21,002 nt of DNA from Bacillota bacterium (GTDB lineage Bacteria; Bacillota; Clostridia; Lachnospirales; Lachnospiraceae). Shown here piece by piece: positions 7,347 through 14,697 of the stretch. The translations under genes and the position numbers were made by a program. A model generated the notes under the pieces. The model had not been told where the DNA came from. It did no database searches and worked only from the letters and a program-made list of their open reading frames with translations. The stretch is taken from assembly GCA_023414985.1 (NCBI GenBank), contig JAEZLY010000218.1:1-21002 (forward strand), in the 5' to 3' direction. Each line of letters starts with the position of its first letter. Position 1 is the stretch's first letter.

Positions 7347-7408
7347 AAAGGATAAAACATGCCCTTGAAATCCCCGGATATCCTTTGGTCGGACATGTTT
7401 TATCCTTT
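7347..7408 (-). terminator. Terminator after the YVTN propeller gene
   Basis: A perfect 15-base inverted repeat (7347-7361 and 7394-7408, arms ending AAAACATG/CATGTTTT) begins 15 bases after the stop of the propeller gene. A 32-base interior contains the palindrome GGATATCC. The T-rich arm and TTTTATACC after it suit a minus-strand terminator. Confidence 0.65.
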
Positions 7409-7422
7409 CTATAACCTGACTG

Positions 7423-8538
7423 TTACTCAAGAATCGTTATTCCGTTAGGTCCCTTCCCAACCGGAACTGTCCCTATAACTGTTCCGGAAGCTATGTCAAC
7501 TACGGTTACATCATTCGAGTCAGTATTTGTAACGAAAGCATTCTTTCCTTTCTTATCGATTGCAACACCATGAGTCTTTTTCCCCGCTGGTATGGTATTT
7601 ACTACTGTTAAGGAAGCCACGTCAATCACTGTGATGTTATCGGAGCCACTGTCCGCCACGAATACTGATTTATTATCCGGTGTCACAAATACCTGTATCG
7701 GCGTACTTCCTACCGGTATTGTCTTCACAACTGTCAGCGACGAGGTATCGATTACCGCTATACTACTGTCTTCACTCAGTGTCACGAAAACATATCTGCC
7801 ATCCGGAGAAGGAGCAACTTGGACCGGTTTTTTACCGACATCAATCGTATTGGTAACAGAATTAGTCACAATATCAATGACGGAAACTGTATCTGAGTCA
7901 TTATTCGCTACATAAATATATTCACCATCTGCACTCAGTCTCAAGCCATGCGGCATATAACCCACCGGTATCTTCTTAACAACATCTCCCTTTTTCAAAT
8001 CAATTACATAGACGTTCCCTTTTTGCTTCTCAGTCATGGAGTCCATACCGCCTTTCGGTTCTTCCATCTCTGAAACAGTTACATAAGCATAATTAGAATC
8101 CGGAGAAAATATGATATGGCTTGGGTTGGTTCCGACACGAATTGTTTTCTTAATCTTATTTTTTACAGCATCTATTGCAGATATGGAATTGCCTTTACTT
8201 TCAACTACATACACGTATTTTCCGTTTGGAGTCGCCTGAACATTATGCGGTCCTTTCCCAACCTTGATATCCTTGACAGTCTTTAACGAAATGCTATCGA
8301 TGACAGACACAGTATCTGCTGTTTCATTCGCGGTATATATATAATATTGTACCGTTTGATTATCGGTGTTGCCGGTACCTGTTGGTGCTATCGTAGTGGC
8401 GGGTGCAGCTGTAGCTCCCGCTGTAGGCTGAGGGGTAGGCGGTGTAGTTGGCTGTATGTTATTCTGCTCCTTCGGGCCGCAGGAGCAAAGAGTAAAAGAT
8501 AACAACAGGATAGGAACAATTATCATCAGCTTTTTCAT
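7423..8538 (-). CDS. Seven-bladed YVTN beta-propeller lipoprotein
   Basis: A 371-residue lipoprotein. The signal ends in LCSC with lipidated C20. Residues 21-65 are a Pro/Thr/Ala-rich, probably disordered spacer. The rest is seven YVTN-type repeats of about 42 residues, each of the form Y(V/I)(Y/F)V-(x)n-VIDxxxxxVxxTIxVGxxPxxVxxxPDG, enough for one closed propeller. Repeat 3 carries an insert of about 16 residues rich in Met, Glu and Lys (EMEEPKGGMDSM region), so one loop projects. Proteins of this type sit on the outer face of the membrane and usually bind proteins or ligands; several have no known enzyme activity. The ATG at 8538 has a GGAGG site. It appears monocistronic, with its own promoter and terminator. 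The specific function is unknown. Confidence 0.85.
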   Translation of the reverse strand: MKKLMIIVPILLLSFTLCSCGPKEQNNIQPTTPPTPQPTAGATAAPATTIAPTGTGNTDNQTVQYYIYTANETADTVSVIDSISLKTVKDIKVGKGPHNVQATPNGKYVYVVESKGNSISAIDAVKNKIKKTIRVGTNPSHIIFSPDSNYAYVTVSEMEEPKGGMDSMTEKQKGNVYVIDLKKGDVVKKIPVGYMPHGLRLSADGEYIYVANNDSDTVSVIDIVTNSVTNTIDVGKKPVQVAPSPDGRYVFVTLSEDSSIAVIDTSSLTVVKTIPVGSTPIQVFVTPDNKSVFVADSGSDNITVIDVASLTVVNTIPAGKKTHGVAIDKKGKNAFVTNTDSNDVTVVDIASGTVIGTVPVGKGPNGITILE

Positions 8539-8615
8539 AGTTAACCTCCATAATTATTAAGTACCTTTCCCTCATTATGAGAAAAACCCGATAAAAAAAT
8601 ACATAAAAATAAAGA

Positions 8616-8644
8616 ACCTTATGCAAAAGAGATAAAAGTGTCAA
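8616..8644 (-). promoter_or_regulatory. Possible promoter of the YVTN propeller gene
   Basis: Minus-strand TTGACA (8639-8644) is a perfect -35 box, but the hexamer 17 bases on, TAAGGT (8616-8621), is a poor -10. The -35 box lies right after the terminator of the MATE gene. A CATAAT further down has no matching -35. Confidence 0.35.
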
Positions 8645-8647
8645 CAA

Positions 8648-8692
8648 AAAGGACCAGCTTCCCACGAGTACATTATGGGATGCTGGTCCTTT
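8648..8692 (-). terminator. Terminator after the MATE exporter gene
   Basis: Perfect 11-base arms AAAGGACCAGC (8648-8658) and GCTGGTCCTTT (8682-8692) with an inner CCC/GGG pair. On the minus strand the stem runs into TTTTTGTTG. It lies 65 bases after the stop of the MATE gene. Confidence 0.75.
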
Positions 8693-8757
8693 CTCTATCT
8701 TTACAAATTTCTGTTTTACAAAAAACTCTATTGTTTCTCATTCTTAAGAACTCAGAT

Positions 8758-10086
8758 TTATAGCAAGGCTATCTTCCTGTATTTTCCCTGTAGGAAACGG
8801 ATTACAAAGAAAATTGACCGGAATAGCCAATCAATCGTCATGGCAATCCATATTCCGAGTACGCCCAAATGAAGTGTGATCGCCAGAATATAGCTAAAGG
8901 CTATTCGCCATACCCACATGGAAATCATTGAAATCCACATCGTAAATTTCACATCGTTGGCAGCTCTTAGTGAATTTGGAAGAGCAAAGGATAACGGCCA
9001 GATCAGAGTAGCCAGGATGCAATGATAAATCATCAGGCTTCTGGTAATTGCTGCTGTTTCGTCGGTCAGCTTATAAAGCCACAGAATGACCGGAAGCAGA
9101 CATAGAATGAGGATATTTATGACCGCCATAAAGATATAAGCAAATTTCATCAGCTTAAAGGTGTACTTTTTCACTCCGTCATAATCTCCGGCACCGACGC
9201 AGTGACCGACAACCGTGATTAAGGCCAGGCCAATCGCCGCTCCCGGAAGTACACCGAAGCCTCCGATGGTACTGGCTACCGCATTGGCTGTAATTGCTGA
9301 GGTACCAAGTCCTGCAATCATACCTTGCACCAGGATTTTACCAATCTGGAAGACACTGTTCTCCAATCCGTTTGGTACACCGATCTGCAGAATTCTCCGT
9401 ATCATGATCATATCGGGACGGAAGCCTCCGAGCTTTTCTATATGGATGGGATGTCTTTTATTCATCAGCAGAACAAACATCAACAGTGCTGCAATGATTC
9501 TGGCAATCAGAGTTGCAATTGCTGAGCCTGCAACACCCATTCCAAACCCGAACAAAAGGATTACATTTCCAAGGACGTTAATCACATTCATCAATCCCGA
9601 AACCCACATGGAGATCTTAGAATTTCCCATAGAACGGAACAATGCGGCAAAGGCATTATATAAAGCGATAAACGGATAGGATAAAGCAGAATAATAAAAG
9701 AAGATTCTGGCATTCTCCATAACCTCTGTACTGACCTCGCCGAATAGCAGGGATAATATTCTGTCTGAAAAGAGCAATGAAACTGCCATAATAATCAGGG
9801 AAAGCACCAGTACTACGGTAATCAGCTGTTCTCCTGCTTTACAGGCTAATTTTTCTTCTTTTCTTCCGAGAAACTGAGCGGACACGACCGCTCCGCCTGT
9901 TGCCAAAGCACCGAACAGACCAATCATCAGAATATTAATCGTATCCACCAGGGATACACCGGATACCGCCGCTTCCGCTCCTACCCTTGATACCATCATA
10001 CCGTCTGCCATACCTACTGTTACAGATAACAGCTGCTCGATAATCAGCGGAATGATCAGCTTCATTAAATCTTTTCTGGAAAACAT
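8758..10086 (-). CDS. MATE-family multidrug/cation efflux transporter
   Basis: A 442-residue integral membrane protein with about twelve hydrophobic segments arranged as two similar halves, the size and layout of MATE exporters (NorM/DinF/MepA type). These expel organic cations using a Na+ or H+ gradient. Family marks include the N-terminal LIIPLIIEQLLSVTVGMADGMMVSRVG stretch (first segment, residues 10-36), SAQFLGRKEE after segment 2 and ITANAVASTIGGFG at the start of the second half. The ATG at 10086 has an AGAGG site. The leader of about 110 bases contains a terminator-like hairpin, and a palindrome stands just upstream of the promoter, so expression is probably controlled. The substrate cannot be told from sequence. 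Confidence 0.92.
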   Translation of the reverse strand: MFSRKDLMKLIIPLIIEQLLSVTVGMADGMMVSRVGAEAAVSGVSLVDTINILMIGLFGALATGGAVVSAQFLGRKEEKLACKAGEQLITVVLVLSLIIMAVSLLFSDRILSLLFGEVSTEVMENARIFFYYSALSYPFIALYNAFAALFRSMGNSKISMWVSGLMNVINVLGNVILLFGFGMGVAGSAIATLIARIIAALLMFVLLMNKRHPIHIEKLGGFRPDMIMIRRILQIGVPNGLENSVFQIGKILVQGMIAGLGTSAITANAVASTIGGFGVLPGAAIGLALITVVGHCVGAGDYDGVKKYTFKLMKFAYIFMAVINILILCLLPVILWLYKLTDETAAITRSLMIYHCILATLIWPLSFALPNSLRAANDVKFTMWISMISMWVWRIAFSYILAITLHLGVLGIWIAMTIDWLFRSIFFVIRFLQGKYRKIALL

Positions 10087-10114
10087 GCCATCGCCTCTAT
10101 GTACTGAATTAGGT

Positions 10115-10162
10115 AAATATAAAAGGGGGATAACCTGCTTAAGTTACAAGTCGGTTTCCCCC
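10115..10162 (-). terminator. Terminator-like hairpin in the leader of the MATE gene
   Basis: On the minus strand GGGGGAAACC (10162-10153) pairs with GGTTATCCCCC (10135-10125) with one bulge, followed by TTTTATATTT. It lies between the best MATE promoter and its ATG, 39 bases before the latter. It may be an attenuator for the MATE gene or simply the terminator of the DUF975 gene 130 bases upstream. Confidence 0.6.
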
Positions 10163-10203
10163 ATATTCTCTCGAAAAAGCATTCAACCCTTTTACTTAAA
10201 TCC

Positions 10204-10232
10204 AGAATACCATAGCAGGTATCCAAAATCAA
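10204..10232 (-). promoter_or_regulatory. Promoter of the MATE gene
   Basis: Minus-strand TTGATT (10227-10232) and TATTCT (10204-10209) are exactly 17 bases apart. The start near 10197 gives a leader of about 110 bases. Both boxes match consensus in four of six positions. Confidence 0.45.
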
Positions 10233-10246
10233 GCCTTTCAGAGTTT

Positions 10247-10264
10247 TTCGAAACTGTTTTCGAA
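10247..10264. repeat. Palindrome upstream of the MATE promoter
   Basis: Perfect inverted repeat TTCGAAA (10247-10253) and TTTCGAA (10258-10264) with a 4-base loop. It begins 15 bases upstream of the -35 box and 27 bases after the DUF975 stop. It may be an activator or repressor site; as a terminator stem it would be weak. Confidence 0.4.
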
Positions 10265-10290
10265 TTATTCAATTGTTATTCGTATTATGA

Positions 10291-11037
10291 TTACTGGTTC
10301 ATCGGCTGATCATATACCGGACCTGACTGAGGTGCCTGTCTCTGACCTGATACTTCCAGATAAAAAGCTGCGACTGCTGCACTGATATAGGGCTGTAGAA
10401 AGAAGAACCCGATACCGCAGGTTAAGACACTAAGCAGTGCCCAGCCGATGAAGCTGATCTCCAGACAGAAGAGGCGACCTTTATTTCCCATCATCATTAC
10501 CTTGGACCGCTCAATCGCTTCCATGATACCGACATTCGGGTCATCATCCATGATGTAGAAGGCCATGGAGTAACGATATGCCGCAATAATTCCGGGTATT
10601 ATGAATAATAAAGTCCACAGTAAGACAAATATAGAAGTAACTATTCTAAGACCAAGAGCTTTTCCGAACAAATTCATATCAGAAAAGATATCCTGGAACT
10701 GTGGGTTTGTTCCCTTAATCAAATTCTTGTTAAAACGGCAATAGCCTAATTCTATTGCTCCGCCGATGATAAAGGTGATAATCGCCCATATAAGTATAAT
10801 AGAGCCGAGTCCTATAAAGAAAAAGAGTATTGCTCTACCGAAGGCCGTATCCCACAGATCAACAAAACTATTCCAGGAACTGTGATAAGAACCATTGTTC
10901 CCTCTTCCGCCACCGCCGCCTCCTCCGTAAGCAACTCCGCCGAGTAATGCGGCAATAAATCCGGTTCCGACAGCGAGCGCCCATTTACCGCTTAAAGCCT
11001 CTCTGGCAATCCTTCGAAAATCTGCTGCAAATAACAT
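10291..11037 (-). CDS. DUF975 family integral membrane protein
   Basis: A 248-residue membrane protein of the DUF975 family, whose role is unknown. The family's start signature FRRIAREALSGKW is at residues 7-19. Several hydrophobic segments follow, and the KGTNPQFQDIFSDMNLFGKALGLR loop and IPGIIAAYRYSMAFYIMDD segment are typical. Between the first and second hydrophobic parts lies a glycine-rich stretch (GGGGGGGRGNNG), probably a flexible extracellular or cytoplasmic loop. The C-terminus is Gln/Pro-rich. I chose the ATG at 11037 because GGGAGG stands 7 bases before it. A GTG at 11052 in the same frame overlaps that ribosome site and is unlikely. It seems monocistronic. Confidence 0.85.
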   Translation of the reverse strand: MLFAADFRRIAREALSGKWALAVGTGFIAALLGGVAYGGGGGGGRGNNGSYHSSWNSFVDLWDTAFGRAILFFFIGLGSIILIWAIITFIIGGAIELGYCRFNKNLIKGTNPQFQDIFSDMNLFGKALGLRIVTSIFVLLWTLLFIIPGIIAAYRYSMAFYIMDDDPNVGIMEAIERSKVMMMGNKGRLFCLEISFIGWALLSVLTCGIGFFFLQPYISAAVAAFYLEVSGQRQAPQSGPVYDQPMNQ

Positions 11038-11081
11038 TTTATTACCTCCCACATTAATTATAATATCCTATCTAACTTTGT

Positions 11082-11116
11082 AATCCTATCATAACAGGAT
11101 TTCACAGCCAATTCAA
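11082..11116 (-). promoter_or_regulatory. Promoter of the DUF975 gene with overlapping palindrome
   Basis: Minus-strand TTGAAT (11111-11116) and extended -10 TGT-TATGAT (11088-11093) are 17 bases apart. An inverted repeat AATCCT (11082-11087) and AGGATT (11096-11101) brackets the -10 box, a good place for a repressor. Confidence 0.55.
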
Positions 11117-11121
11117 CAAAA

Positions 11122-11277
11122 TCACCGATATTCTAATCCTTCTAATCCATCATTAATGTTTCTCGGTAGAATGCTGGAATAGCTAATGATTTCTGTCATC
11201 GTAGCTTTATGTATGTCATTATAGTATACGTTGTATACGTCTAAAATAGGGATATTTATTTCAATTTTAGTTGGCAC
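11122..11277 (-). CDS. Possible 51-codon reading frame of unknown function
   Basis: An open frame from GTG (11277) to TGA (11122), between the DUF421 terminator and the DUF975 promoter. The translation begins MPTKIEINIPILDVYNVYY and ends NDGLEGLEYR. It has a protein-like composition with few runs or rare residues. No ribosome binding site precedes the GTG and no promoter of its own is evident, so it is either a small gene, the tail of a lost gene, or chance. In an AT-rich intergenic region 51 open codons can occur by chance, hence the low confidence. Confidence 0.22.
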   Translation of the reverse strand: MPTKIEINIPILDVYNVYYNDIHKATMTEIISYSSILPRNINDGLEGLEYR

Positions 11278-11292
11278 TGATTACTTAAAGAT

Positions 11293-11329
11293 AAAAACCC
11301 CCTTCCGACACCTGCCAGTGGGAAAGGGG
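11293..11329 (-). terminator. Terminator after the DUF421 gene
   Basis: Minus-strand stem CCCCTTTCC with GGAAGGGGG (nine pairs, one T-G) followed by TTTTTATCTTT. It lies 12 bases after the stop of the gene at 11342-12028. Confidence 0.75.
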
Positions 11330-11341
11330 ATTCATTAAGTA

Positions 11342-12028
11342 TTAATATTTCTCAACAAACAAAGTTCCGTCATATTGAAGCTCAGCATACAGTACTTCCT
11401 TCAAATCACTGATATTTTGATGCTTCAATTGACCATCAAGCCATTCCTGACTCAGGTTATATTCCTTTAAGTTTTTACCGATTATCTGTCCGTCCACGAT
11501 GATTTCCGCAGGCAGATAGTTCTGGGCTGGCAGGGTTACATTCAAATCACCCTTTGCCGCATACAGTTTATCAATTTTCTTCAATACACTCAGCTTACCG
11601 TCTGTCTCAAGGATTGCATAATCTACATCCGTAATGGAAAACACATCCTTTTCCCTGAGCATCATAAACAAATCATCGAACTTCACCCGATTTCTCTTCA
11701 ATGCCCTTTTATCCAGCTGTCCCTTTTTAATCAGGATGATCGGCTGACCATCTGTAATACGTCCTATAATTCTAGATTTAATTCCCAGGCATCCTACCAA
11801 CTCGGCAAGAATACACCACCAGATTAACCCGACAAATTCATCTCCGTAAGGCTGATTGGAATTGGTGACAATACCGGCAGAGATGGAGCCGATGGTTATC
11901 CCTGTAACATAATTAAAAAAGGTTAATTGGCTCAGCTGTTTTTTTCCCAAGAATCTGGTCAAAATCAGCAAAGTAAAGAAAATAAGTGAGGTTCGGATCA
12001 TAGTTGCCAAAACCTGTGACCAATCCAT
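11342..12028 (-). CDS. YetF/DUF421 family membrane protein
   Basis: A 228-residue protein with three N-terminal membrane segments (about 8-26, 39-56, 66-84) followed by a cytoplasmic DUF421 domain. The domain contains the family landmarks RIIGRITDGQPIILIKKGQLD (about 85-106), RVKFDDLFMMLRE and VDYAILETDGKLSVLKK. Members such as Bacillus YetF/YrbG are widespread in spore-forming Firmicutes. Their biochemical role is not settled, though some have been linked to spore germination and envelope traits. The ATG at 12028 is preceded by AAAGGTGG, part of which can pair in an 8-base leader hairpin. It has its own promoter and terminator. Confidence 0.9.
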   Translation of the reverse strand: MDWSQVLATMIRTSLIFFTLLILTRFLGKKQLSQLTFFNYVTGITIGSISAGIVTNSNQPYGDEFVGLIWWCILAELVGCLGIKSRIIGRITDGQPIILIKKGQLDKRALKRNRVKFDDLFMMLREKDVFSITDVDYAILETDGKLSVLKKIDKLYAAKGDLNVTLPAQNYLPAEIIVDGQIIGKNLKEYNLSQEWLDGQLKHQNISDLKEVLYAELQYDGTLFVEKY

Positions 12029-12029
12029 G

Positions 12030-12061
12030 ATAACACCACCTTTGCTTGTATATGGTGTTAT
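12030..12061 (-). promoter_or_regulatory. Leader hairpin covering the ribosome site of the DUF421 gene
   Basis: In the minus-strand transcript ATAACACC (12061-12054) pairs perfectly with GGTGTTAT (12037-12030). The right arm ends one base before the ATG and includes the end of the AGGTGG ribosome site. This geometry could limit translation or respond to temperature or a ligand. Confidence 0.45.
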
Positions 12062-12070
12062 TTTTCACAT

Positions 12071-12100
12071 ATCTTATCGTAATATCCCTACCCTCATCAA
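12071..12100 (-). promoter_or_regulatory. Possible promoter of the DUF421 gene
   Basis: Minus-strand TTGATG (12095-12100) and TAAGAT (12071-12076) are 18 bases apart. The start would be near 12064, so that the leader begins at the hairpin described for 12030-12061. Confidence 0.4.
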
Positions 12101-12127
12101 TTTAACATGCTTTACTACACTATAATG

Positions 12128-13171
12128 CTACTTGGAGGCCCGGTACAATCTGATGATCTTATCCTTTTCTGCAGAAATTGTTAACAAAGAGCTGTCACGG
12201 TTCAAGTAAATAAAGCCCGGACCGCCTTCCGCCAGCAGTTCCTTCCTCTCCCAGGTAGCACCGCCATCCTTCGTACTCATATAGAAGTAACCCTTATCTG
12301 CTGCATTTTCCAGATAAGCAACGATCTGAAAGTTCTGCGCATCCTCCGCATGAAGCACTGCCGTTGGACATACCAATATCGTTAATCCTGTTATGCCCAA
12401 AGCCTTCTCCGTCCAGCCTTTTCCACCGTCCGTGGTAGCGTACAGTTTACCGTCCGTGCTTAGGATATAGCCCTCCTCCGGATTGCTTAACCAGATCGCA
12501 CTGATATCGGAAAGTCCTTCCGGTGCCTGCACATTTGACCAGCTCTTCCCGCCGTCCGTGGTAGCACCGATTTCTTTTCTATTAGCAATCCATCCTATAT
12601 TCTGATCAATAAAGCTTGCATATCTGCAATGCTCATTTGCCATATCCCCGAAATTCGGTACTTCCGCCCAATTGGCGCCACCATCACTTGATACCCTGAC
12701 TTCGGAATAATTCGCTGTGATTACCGCATTTTTCTCATCTATGATATCCAATCCGGCAATACAGTCTGATTTGTTATTACCCATTTTCCAGGTTTCCCCG
12801 CCATCCTGAGTATAACGCAGTGTTCCGTATCGATACGTAGCGATCCCGAATTTATCATTGTAGAATCCGGTAAACCTGCTTTGAATCATTTTCTTGGAAG
12901 GATCGATCTCCTTCACCAGCTTCCAGGCATCGGACTGACTAATTCCCTCCGGCTTGCCTGTTGGCTCAACAGTAACTTTGACAGTGTCTTCGCTTTTTGC
13001 TGTATCGGTCTTTGCACTTTTATCTTCCGGTGCACAGGTTACTGCATTCTCTGCATTTGCTGCTGTCTCATCCGCTTTTACTTCCTGCTGATCTTTATTG
13101 CCGCACCCGCTGAGCATACAGGCCATGGCCAGAAGCATGATACTCGTGAACATTATAAGTCCTAACTTCAT
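12128..13171 (-). CDS. Asp-box (BNR) repeat beta-propeller lipoprotein
   Basis: A 347-residue exported lipoprotein with lipobox LSGC (lipidated C23). A Thr/Lys/Glu-rich spacer runs to about residue 75, followed by a propeller-like domain with five Asp-box motifs: TQDGGETW, SSDGGANW, TTDGGKSW, TTDGGKGW and TKDGGATW. Such S/T-x-D-G-G-x-x-W turns occur in sialidases, Ycf48/HCF136-like assembly factors and many surface propellers. No sialidase catalytic Arg triad or FRIP motif is visible, so a binding or scaffolding role is more likely than an enzyme. The ATG at 13171 has a GGGAGGG site. Its promoter is directly upstream; I see no clear terminator after it. Confidence 0.85.
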   Translation of the reverse strand: MKLGLIMFTSIMLLAMACMLSGCGNKDQQEVKADETAANAENAVTCAPEDKSAKTDTAKSEDTVKVTVEPTGKPEGISQSDAWKLVKEIDPSKKMIQSRFTGFYNDKFGIATYRYGTLRYTQDGGETWKMGNNKSDCIAGLDIIDEKNAVITANYSEVRVSSDGGANWAEVPNFGDMANEHCRYASFIDQNIGWIANRKEIGATTDGGKSWSNVQAPEGLSDISAIWLSNPEEGYILSTDGKLYATTDGGKGWTEKALGITGLTILVCPTAVLHAEDAQNFQIVAYLENAADKGYFYMSTKDGGATWERKELLAEGGPGFIYLNRDSSLLTISAEKDKIIRLYRASK

Positions 13172-13233
13172 AAAAAATCCCTCCCTTTTATTTATTCAAT
13201 CATAAATAGAAGGAAGGGCGTTTTGAATCTCAT

Positions 13234-13262
13234 ATCGTAAATTCAACCTATCAAATCGTCAA
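13234..13262 (-). promoter_or_regulatory. Promoter of the Asp-box lipoprotein gene
   Basis: Minus-strand TTGACG (13257-13262) and TACGAT (13234-13239) are exactly 17 bases apart. It lies directly after the end of the AraC-type regulator gene. Confidence 0.5.
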
Positions 13263-13280
13263 TACTTATTGGCAGTATGA

Positions 13281-14177
13281 TTAATAAGCACTATACATTT
13301 TTCTGTACTCACTCGGAAGGCATTTCATATACTCCTTAAATACCTTGTTAAAATGGGTTACATTATGGAAGCCTACTCTTTCCACGATAAGCTCTATCTT
13401 CATGGCAGTGTCACGAAGCATCCCGGCGGCCACCTCAATTCTTGTCTTTATCACGTAATCAATTACCGAATATCCGGTAGCCTTTTTGAACTCCTTCGAT
13501 AAAGTTGTTCGGTTTGTATTGAATCGCTTTGTTAAGTCGCCGATAGTCAATCTATCCATATAATTGTTATGTATATAAGGTAGCAGCAGTTCTGCAGAAA
13601 AACCACTTTTTACCTCTGCTCTTTCCGTAGCCGTCTTGGTGCAGTTGAAGGTTCTCTCTACTAAAAATAACAATTCGATCAGATAAGATCGGGTCAGGCA
13701 TGGCCAGGAGTCATTCTGGATCAAAAGCAAATCCTTAAGCTCCAGGAGAATTTCCAATACCCTTTTCCCTGTATCCATAGAAAAGATTATATAATTCACT
13801 GAGGTATTACTCCTCCTGATAAACGGCAATATAAATTGCTTATCCTGTGTATCAGACACTGTTAGGCCCTCGTTGCTATTCACTTTTTCCAAGGATAATC
13901 TACTGTTAATTGCAGAAGGCAACACACAGATCAGCTGCAGCTTTAAACCGGTTATATCAAAATCCTTTATCTGATCCTTCTCATTGAGACACAGACAGGT
14001 CAGAGGCAGAATAGCAATTCTGTCCTCATTGACTGACATGCTTCCGATCCCCTTCTCGATAAAAATCAGTCGATAACAGTTGTACTGATTGGTTAGATAA
14101 AGTTGTTCTGCATTCTCATAATAATTAATCGGGATCTCATAATCCGGGTAAAAATGGATCCCTCTCGTCCCCAACAT
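13281..14177 (-). CDS. AraC/XylS-family transcriptional regulator
   Basis: A 298-residue regulator. The N-terminal part (about 1-170) looks like the cupin-like AraC sensing domain (RLIFIEKGIGSMSVNEDRIAIL is the typical strand-turn-strand). The C-terminal 95 residues hold two helix-turn-helix motifs: TIGDLTKRFNTNRTTLSKEF and IELIVERVGFHNVTHFNKVF, followed by the PSEYRK end typical of the family. It should bind DNA as an activator, with a ligand that cannot be predicted. It begins 44 bases after the MarR gene with only a short AAAGG site and no separate promoter, so it is likely the last gene of the flavoprotein-MarR-AraC transcript. Two regulators in one operon is noteworthy. No strong terminator follows. 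Confidence 0.9.
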   Translation of the reverse strand: MLGTRGIHFYPDYEIPINYYENAEQLYLTNQYNCYRLIFIEKGIGSMSVNEDRIAILPLTCLCLNEKDQIKDFDITGLKLQLICVLPSAINSRLSLEKVNSNEGLTVSDTQDKQFILPFIRRSNTSVNYIIFSMDTGKRVLEILLELKDLLLIQNDSWPCLTRSYLIELLFLVERTFNCTKTATERAEVKSGFSAELLLPYIHNNYMDRLTIGDLTKRFNTNRTTLSKEFKKATGYSVIDYVIKTRIEVAAGMLRDTAMKIELIVERVGFHNVTHFNKVFKEYMKCLPSEYRKMYSAY

Positions 14178-14221
14178 GATCTCACAGCCTTTCTTTCGCT
14201 CGAACTGCTTCCTTTTTATTA

Positions 14222-14680
14222 TTACTCTTTGTTCCTCATAAGATTTTCATTGATTCGATCCAAAATATCCGCAATTAATCTTGACTCTTCTTCGGAAATG
14301 CCATGAAACAACTGGCTTTGAAGCTGAAGTGCGATCGCAGACAGTGGCTCTCTCATGCATTTCCCCTCCTCGGTCAGAAACACCTGGAAGCTTCTTCTGT
14401 CCTGTTTGCCTACCACACGGGTGATCAGATTTCTCTTCTCCATACTGTCAAGGATTCTGGTCAGATTGGATTTATTCTTACAGGTACGCTGGCACAGCTC
14501 AATCTGAGTAATCCCTTCCTCTTCCCAGAGAGGCATCAGTACGGCAAATTGATCTGCTGTAATATCATACCCCTTTGCCACAAAAGCCTTTCTCAAGGCT
14601 TCCTTGAGCTGCCAGGAAGTGTTTATCATGTGATAACCTATAGTGGATTTTATATTGTTGGACCGCTTCTTCTCATTCAT
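14222..14680 (-). CDS. MarR-family transcriptional regulator
   Basis: A 152-residue winged-helix regulator. The DNA-binding core is at about 40-105: ITADQFAVLMPLWEEEGITQ, then the recognition helix CKNKSNLTRILDSMEKRNLI, then the wing with the family-defining D-R-R (GKQDRRSFQVFLTEEG). N- and C-terminal helices should form the dimer. MarR proteins usually repress their own operon and release DNA on binding phenolic or oxidizing compounds. It begins 17 bases after the flavoprotein gene with a GGAG site, so both are co-transcribed. An imperfect palindrome over the operon's -10 box is the obvious candidate target. No cysteine-based redox switch can be singled out with confidence; the one Cys pair (in ELCQRTC) lies in the recognition region. 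Confidence 0.92.
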   Translation of the reverse strand: MNEKKRSNNIKSTIGYHMINTSWQLKEALRKAFVAKGYDITADQFAVLMPLWEEEGITQIELCQRTCKNKSNLTRILDSMEKRNLITRVVGKQDRRSFQVFLTEEGKCMREPLSAIALQLQSQLFHGISEEESRLIADILDRINENLMRNKE

Positions 14681-14697
14681 TCGTAGACTCCGTCAGT

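Noticed and set aside
7423..8538. CRISPR-like or tandem DNA repeats across the propeller gene
   Set aside because: The periodicity of about 126 bases comes from the YVTN protein repeats and sequence identity between units is low.
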